Shown: positions 62,152 through 64,000 of the stretch, piece by piece
How the letters are laid out: each line of letters opens with the position of its first letter
Position numbering within the stretch: position 1 is the first letter of the stretch
Assembly (NCBI RefSeq): GCF_016907475.1
Contig: NZ_JAFBCA010000001.1
Span: 4,464,001 to 4,528,000 of the forward strand
Direction: 5' to 3'
DNA from: Nocardioides cavernae
Lineage (GTDB): Bacteria; Actinomycetota; Actinomycetes; Propionibacteriales; Nocardioidaceae
DNA: 64,000 bases
The notes under the pieces: model-generated
The model's database searches: none
The model's input: only the letters and a program-made list of their open reading frames with translations
Told to the model about the DNA's origin: nothing
Position numbers and translations under genes: made by a program

Positions 62152-62505
62152 TCAGATCTCCTTGCCGGACTTGCGGGACACGCGGACGGACCGGGTCGCG
62201 GAGTAGGTCGAGCCGTCGGGACGGCGCTTGCTGACCTCGTCGCGGCGGAAGCCGACACGCGTGACGCCGTCACCCTCGACGAGCATCACGTTGGAGACGT
62301 GGATGGGCGCCTCGCGGGTGATGATGCCGCCGGTGGTGTTGGTCTGCTGAACGGACTTGGTGTGGCGCTTGACGAGGTTGACACCCTCGACGATCACGCG
62401 GTCCTCCTCGCGGAGCACCGAGATGACCTTGCCCTGGGCACCCTTGTCCTTGCCAGCGATCACCTTGACGGTGTCGCCCTTCTTGATGTTCATGTCCTTA
62501 CCCAT
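62152..62505 (-). CDS. rplX: 50S ribosomal protein L24
   Basis: Assembly-initiator protein near the exit tunnel; 117 residues from ATG 62505. The KOW motif is [33 protein letters not shown] and [16 protein letters not shown] are the usual L24 segments. A second ATG at 62493 (MNIKKGD) is the alternative start; its upstream AAGGA is too close, so 62505 is preferred. It lies 3 nt after rplN. Confidence 0.96.
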   Translation of the reverse strand: MGKDMNIKKGDTVKVIAGKDKGAQGKVISVLREEDRVIVEGVNLVKRHTKSVQQTNTTGGIITREAPIHVSNVMLVEGDGVTRVGFRRDEVSKRRPDGSTYSATRSVRVSRKSGKEI

Positions 62506-62508
62506 CTC

Positions 62509-62877
62509 TCACAGCACCTCGGGGGCGAGCGAGATGATCTTCATGAAGCGCTTCTCGCGCAGCTCGCGGCCGACGGGGCCGAAGATGCGCGTGCCACGGG
62601 GCTCACCGTCGTTCTTGAGGATGACGGCGGCGTTCTCGTCGAAGCGGATGTAGGAACCGTCGGCGCGGCGACGCTCCTTGACGGTGCGTACGATCACGGC
62701 CTTGACGACGTCGCCCTTCTTGACGTTGCCACCGGGGATCGCGTCCTTGACGGTGGCGACGATGACGTCACCGATGCCGGCGTAGCGACGCCCAGAGCCA
62801 CCGAGAACACGGATGCAGAGGATCTCCTTCGCACCGGTGTTGTCGGCGACCTTGAGTCGCGACTCCTGCTGGATCAT
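62509..62877 (-). CDS. rplN: 50S ribosomal protein L14
   Basis: A 122-residue large-subunit protein that contributes to a bridge with 16S rRNA. It starts [20 protein letters not shown] and holds [21 protein letters not shown] and the end [18 protein letters not shown] precedes the ATG. It is separated from rpsQ by 103 nt with two small hairpins. Confidence 0.97.
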   Translation of the reverse strand: MIQQESRLKVADNTGAKEILCIRVLGGSGRRYAGIGDVIVATVKDAIPGGNVKKGDVVKAVIVRTVKERRRADGSYIRFDENAAVILKNDGEPRGTRIFGPVGRELREKRFMKIISLAPEVL

Positions 62878-62961
62878 TGATTTCTCCTGGTTGTCGAGCT
62901 GGTTCTCGCCCCCTCAGCGGGGAGCGAGCCTGGCCGAACTGATATGTGGAAACTTGTGCTC

Positions 62962-62977
62962 GAGGCCGGTGGGCCTC
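62962..62977 (-). terminator. Short hairpin after rpsQ
   Basis: GAGGCC-CACC-GGCCTC, a perfect 6-bp stem starting 3 nt after the rpsQ stop. A weaker CTCGC(T)CCCC/GGGGGCGAG hairpin follows nearer rplN. These may modulate the rpsQ-rplN step. Confidence 0.4.
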
Positions 62978-62980
62978 AGG

Positions 62981-63265
62981 TCACTTGGCCTTCTCCAGCA
63001 CCTCGACGAGGCGCCAGCGCTTGGTTGCCGACAACGGGCGGGTCTCCATGATGAGGACCCGGTCGCCGATGCCGCACTGGTTGGTCTCGTCGTGCGCCTT
63101 CAGGCGCGACGTCTTGCGCAGGACCTTGCCGTAGAGGGCGTGCTTCACGCGGTCCTCGACGGCGACGACGATGGTCTTGTCCATCTTGTCGCTGACGACG
63201 AGGCCCTCGCGGACCTTGCGCTGGTTGCGCTCGTCGGTCGACTGGGTCGCAGTGTTCTCGCTCAT
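62981..63265 (-). CDS. rpsQ: 30S ribosomal protein S17
   Basis: Primary 16S rRNA-binding protein with an OB fold; 94 residues. After a polar start, [43 protein letters not shown] and [23 protein letters not shown] are diagnostic. The ATG at 63265 overlaps the rpmC stop (ATGA). Confidence 0.97.
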   Translation of the reverse strand: MSENTATQSTDERNQRKVREGLVVSDKMDKTIVVAVEDRVKHALYGKVLRKTSRLKAHDETNQCGIGDRVLIMETRPLSATKRWRLVEVLEKAK

Positions 63266-63504
63266 GCCTTCGCCTCTTCGTTGGTGCCCGGGGTGGTGCG
63301 GATACCGAGCTCGCGCTCGCGGACCACGGTGTAGATGCGGGCGATGTCCTTCTTGACCACGCGCAGGCGGCCGTTGCTCTCCAGCTGGCCGGTCGCGGCC
63401 TGGAACCGGAGGTTGAACAGCTCCTCCTTGGCCTCGCGCAGCTTGGCCTCGAGGGCGGGTGCGTCGAGCTCGTCGAGCTCGTGGGCGTTCAGCTTGGTAG
63501 CCAT
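63262..63504 (-). CDS. rpmC: 50S ribosomal protein L29
   Basis: An 80-residue helical protein at the exit tunnel. [20 protein letters not shown], then [20 protein letters not shown] and [13 protein letters not shown] are typical. It overlaps rplP by one base and rpsQ by four, forming a tightly coupled run. Confidence 0.97.
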   Translation of the reverse strand: MATKLNAHELDELDAPALEAKLREAKEELFNLRFQAATGQLESNGRLRVVKKDIARIYTVVRERELGIRTTPGTNEEAKA

Positions 63505-63923
63505 CAGAATTCACCGGCCTCACGGGAGATGAACCGGCACTTCATGGGGAGCTTGTGCATCGCGCGGCGCATGGCCTCGCGAGCAGTCACCTCGTCCACA
63601 CCGGAGAGTTCGAACATGACGCGGCCGGGCTTGACGTTGGCAACCCACCACTCGGGGGAGCCCTTGCCGGAACCCATGCGGGTCTCGGCCGGCTTCTTGG
63701 TCAGCGGACGGTCCGGGTAGATGTTGATCCAGACCTTGCCGCCACGCTTGATGTGGCGGGTCATGGCGATACGGGCCGACTCGATCTGACGGTTGGTCAC
63801 GTAGTGACCCTCGATCGCCTGGATGCCGAAGTCACCGAAGGCCAGCGTGGTGCCACCCTTGGCAGCGCCACGACGCTTGGGGTGGTGCTGCTTGCGGTGC
63901 TTGACGCGACGGGGCATCAACAT
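63504..63923 (-). CDS. rplP: 50S ribosomal protein L16
   Basis: A-site tRNA-positioning protein, 139 residues. [38 protein letters not shown] and [20 protein letters not shown] are diagnostic, and the end is [16 protein letters not shown]. Starts at ATG 63923 or ATG 63917; AGGAGG upstream fits the former with 9-nt spacing, whereas many homologues begin at MPRRVKHRK. It lies 4 nt after the rpsC stop. Confidence 0.97.
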   Translation of the reverse strand: MLMPRRVKHRKQHHPKRRGAAKGGTTLAFGDFGIQAIEGHYVTNRQIESARIAMTRHIKRGGKVWINIYPDRPLTKKPAETRMGSGKGSPEWWVANVKPGRVMFELSGVDEVTAREAMRRAMHKLPMKCRFISREAGEF

Positions 63924-63927
63924 GAGG

Positions 63928-64000
63928 TCAGGCCTCCTGTCCGGTGCTCGGTGCAGCCTCGGCAGCCGGGGCCGCAGAGGTCTCAGCGGTGCCCTCGGCG
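63928..64000 (-). CDS. rpsC: 30S ribosomal protein S3 (C-terminal tail only, cut by window edge)
   Basis: The last 24 codons of the gene upstream of rplP are visible. The peptide is an Ala/Glu/Pro/Thr-rich tail ending PSTGQEA, as in actinobacterial S3 extensions. Identity rests mainly on gene order (rpsC-rplP-rpmC-rpsQ), because the conserved KH and core regions lie beyond the window. Confidence 0.85.
   Translation of the reverse strand, partial: AEGTAETSAAPAAEAAPSTGQEA

Overview
The window is chromosomal DNA from a high-GC Gram-positive actinobacterium, most like Nocardioides or a relative in the Propionibacteriales. The reasons are the very GC-rich third codon positions, the zinc-binding (type Z) ribosomal protein S14, a SigE-family sigma factor, a GAF-ANTAR regulator, an F420-type LLM flavoprotein, several acyl-CoA dehydrogenases, and many genes whose start codon sits 5-7 nt after a -10-like hexamer, as expected for leaderless mRNAs. 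The assignment is inferred from protein character; no database was searched. I see no rRNA, tRNA, insertion sequence, prophage or CRISPR array.

Left part (1-36585), mixed housekeeping and accessory genes. A truncated rplM (minus) with a strong promoter and long leader is followed by a DAO-type flavoprotein and citrate synthase. Next come an XRE/ATPase regulator, a membrane protein overlapping a SigE-family sigma factor, an acetyltransferase and an HtrA-like protease. Then three acyl-CoA dehydrogenases, a beta-propeller membrane protein, a two-glycosyltransferase/LLM operon (minus), and an ABC-F/acetyltransferase operon (minus). A signalling block follows (GAF-ANTAR, two unknown proteins, stand-alone CheB and CheR-PAS proteins), then an Nramp-like transporter. 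Metabolic genes come next (acetyltransferase, class-III flavin disulfide-type reductase, aldo/keto reductase, P450, sortase, APT-like kinase, RsmC-like methyltransferase, truA). Last is an ArsR-controlled four-gene operon with a clear promoter and two operators, then a ketopantoate-reductase-family gene.

Right part (36631-64000), the ribosomal protein supercluster on the minus strand. Read in transcription order it is rpsC(end)-rplP-rpmC-rpsQ-rplN-rplX-rplE-rpsZ-rpsH-rplF-rplR-rpsE-rpmD-rplO, a hairpin, then secY-adk-map. About 15 kb of other genes follow before infA-rpmJ-rpsM-rpsK-rpsD-rpoA-rplQ.

The 15-kb insertion between map and infA is the most interesting feature. It holds a TerC-family gene with a recognisable yybP-ykoY (manganese) riboswitch. 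It also holds a complete set of the genes known in bifidobacteria as the PFNA cluster: Ser/Thr kinase, FHA protein, a 2091-residue Ig/FN3 surface protein, MoxR ATPase, DUF58 protein and a transglutaminase-fold membrane protein. The transglutaminase-like domain has lost all three catalytic residues. Together these look like a phospho-signalling and MoxR-chaperone system that builds or controls a giant envelope protein. Its function is not established by the sequence.
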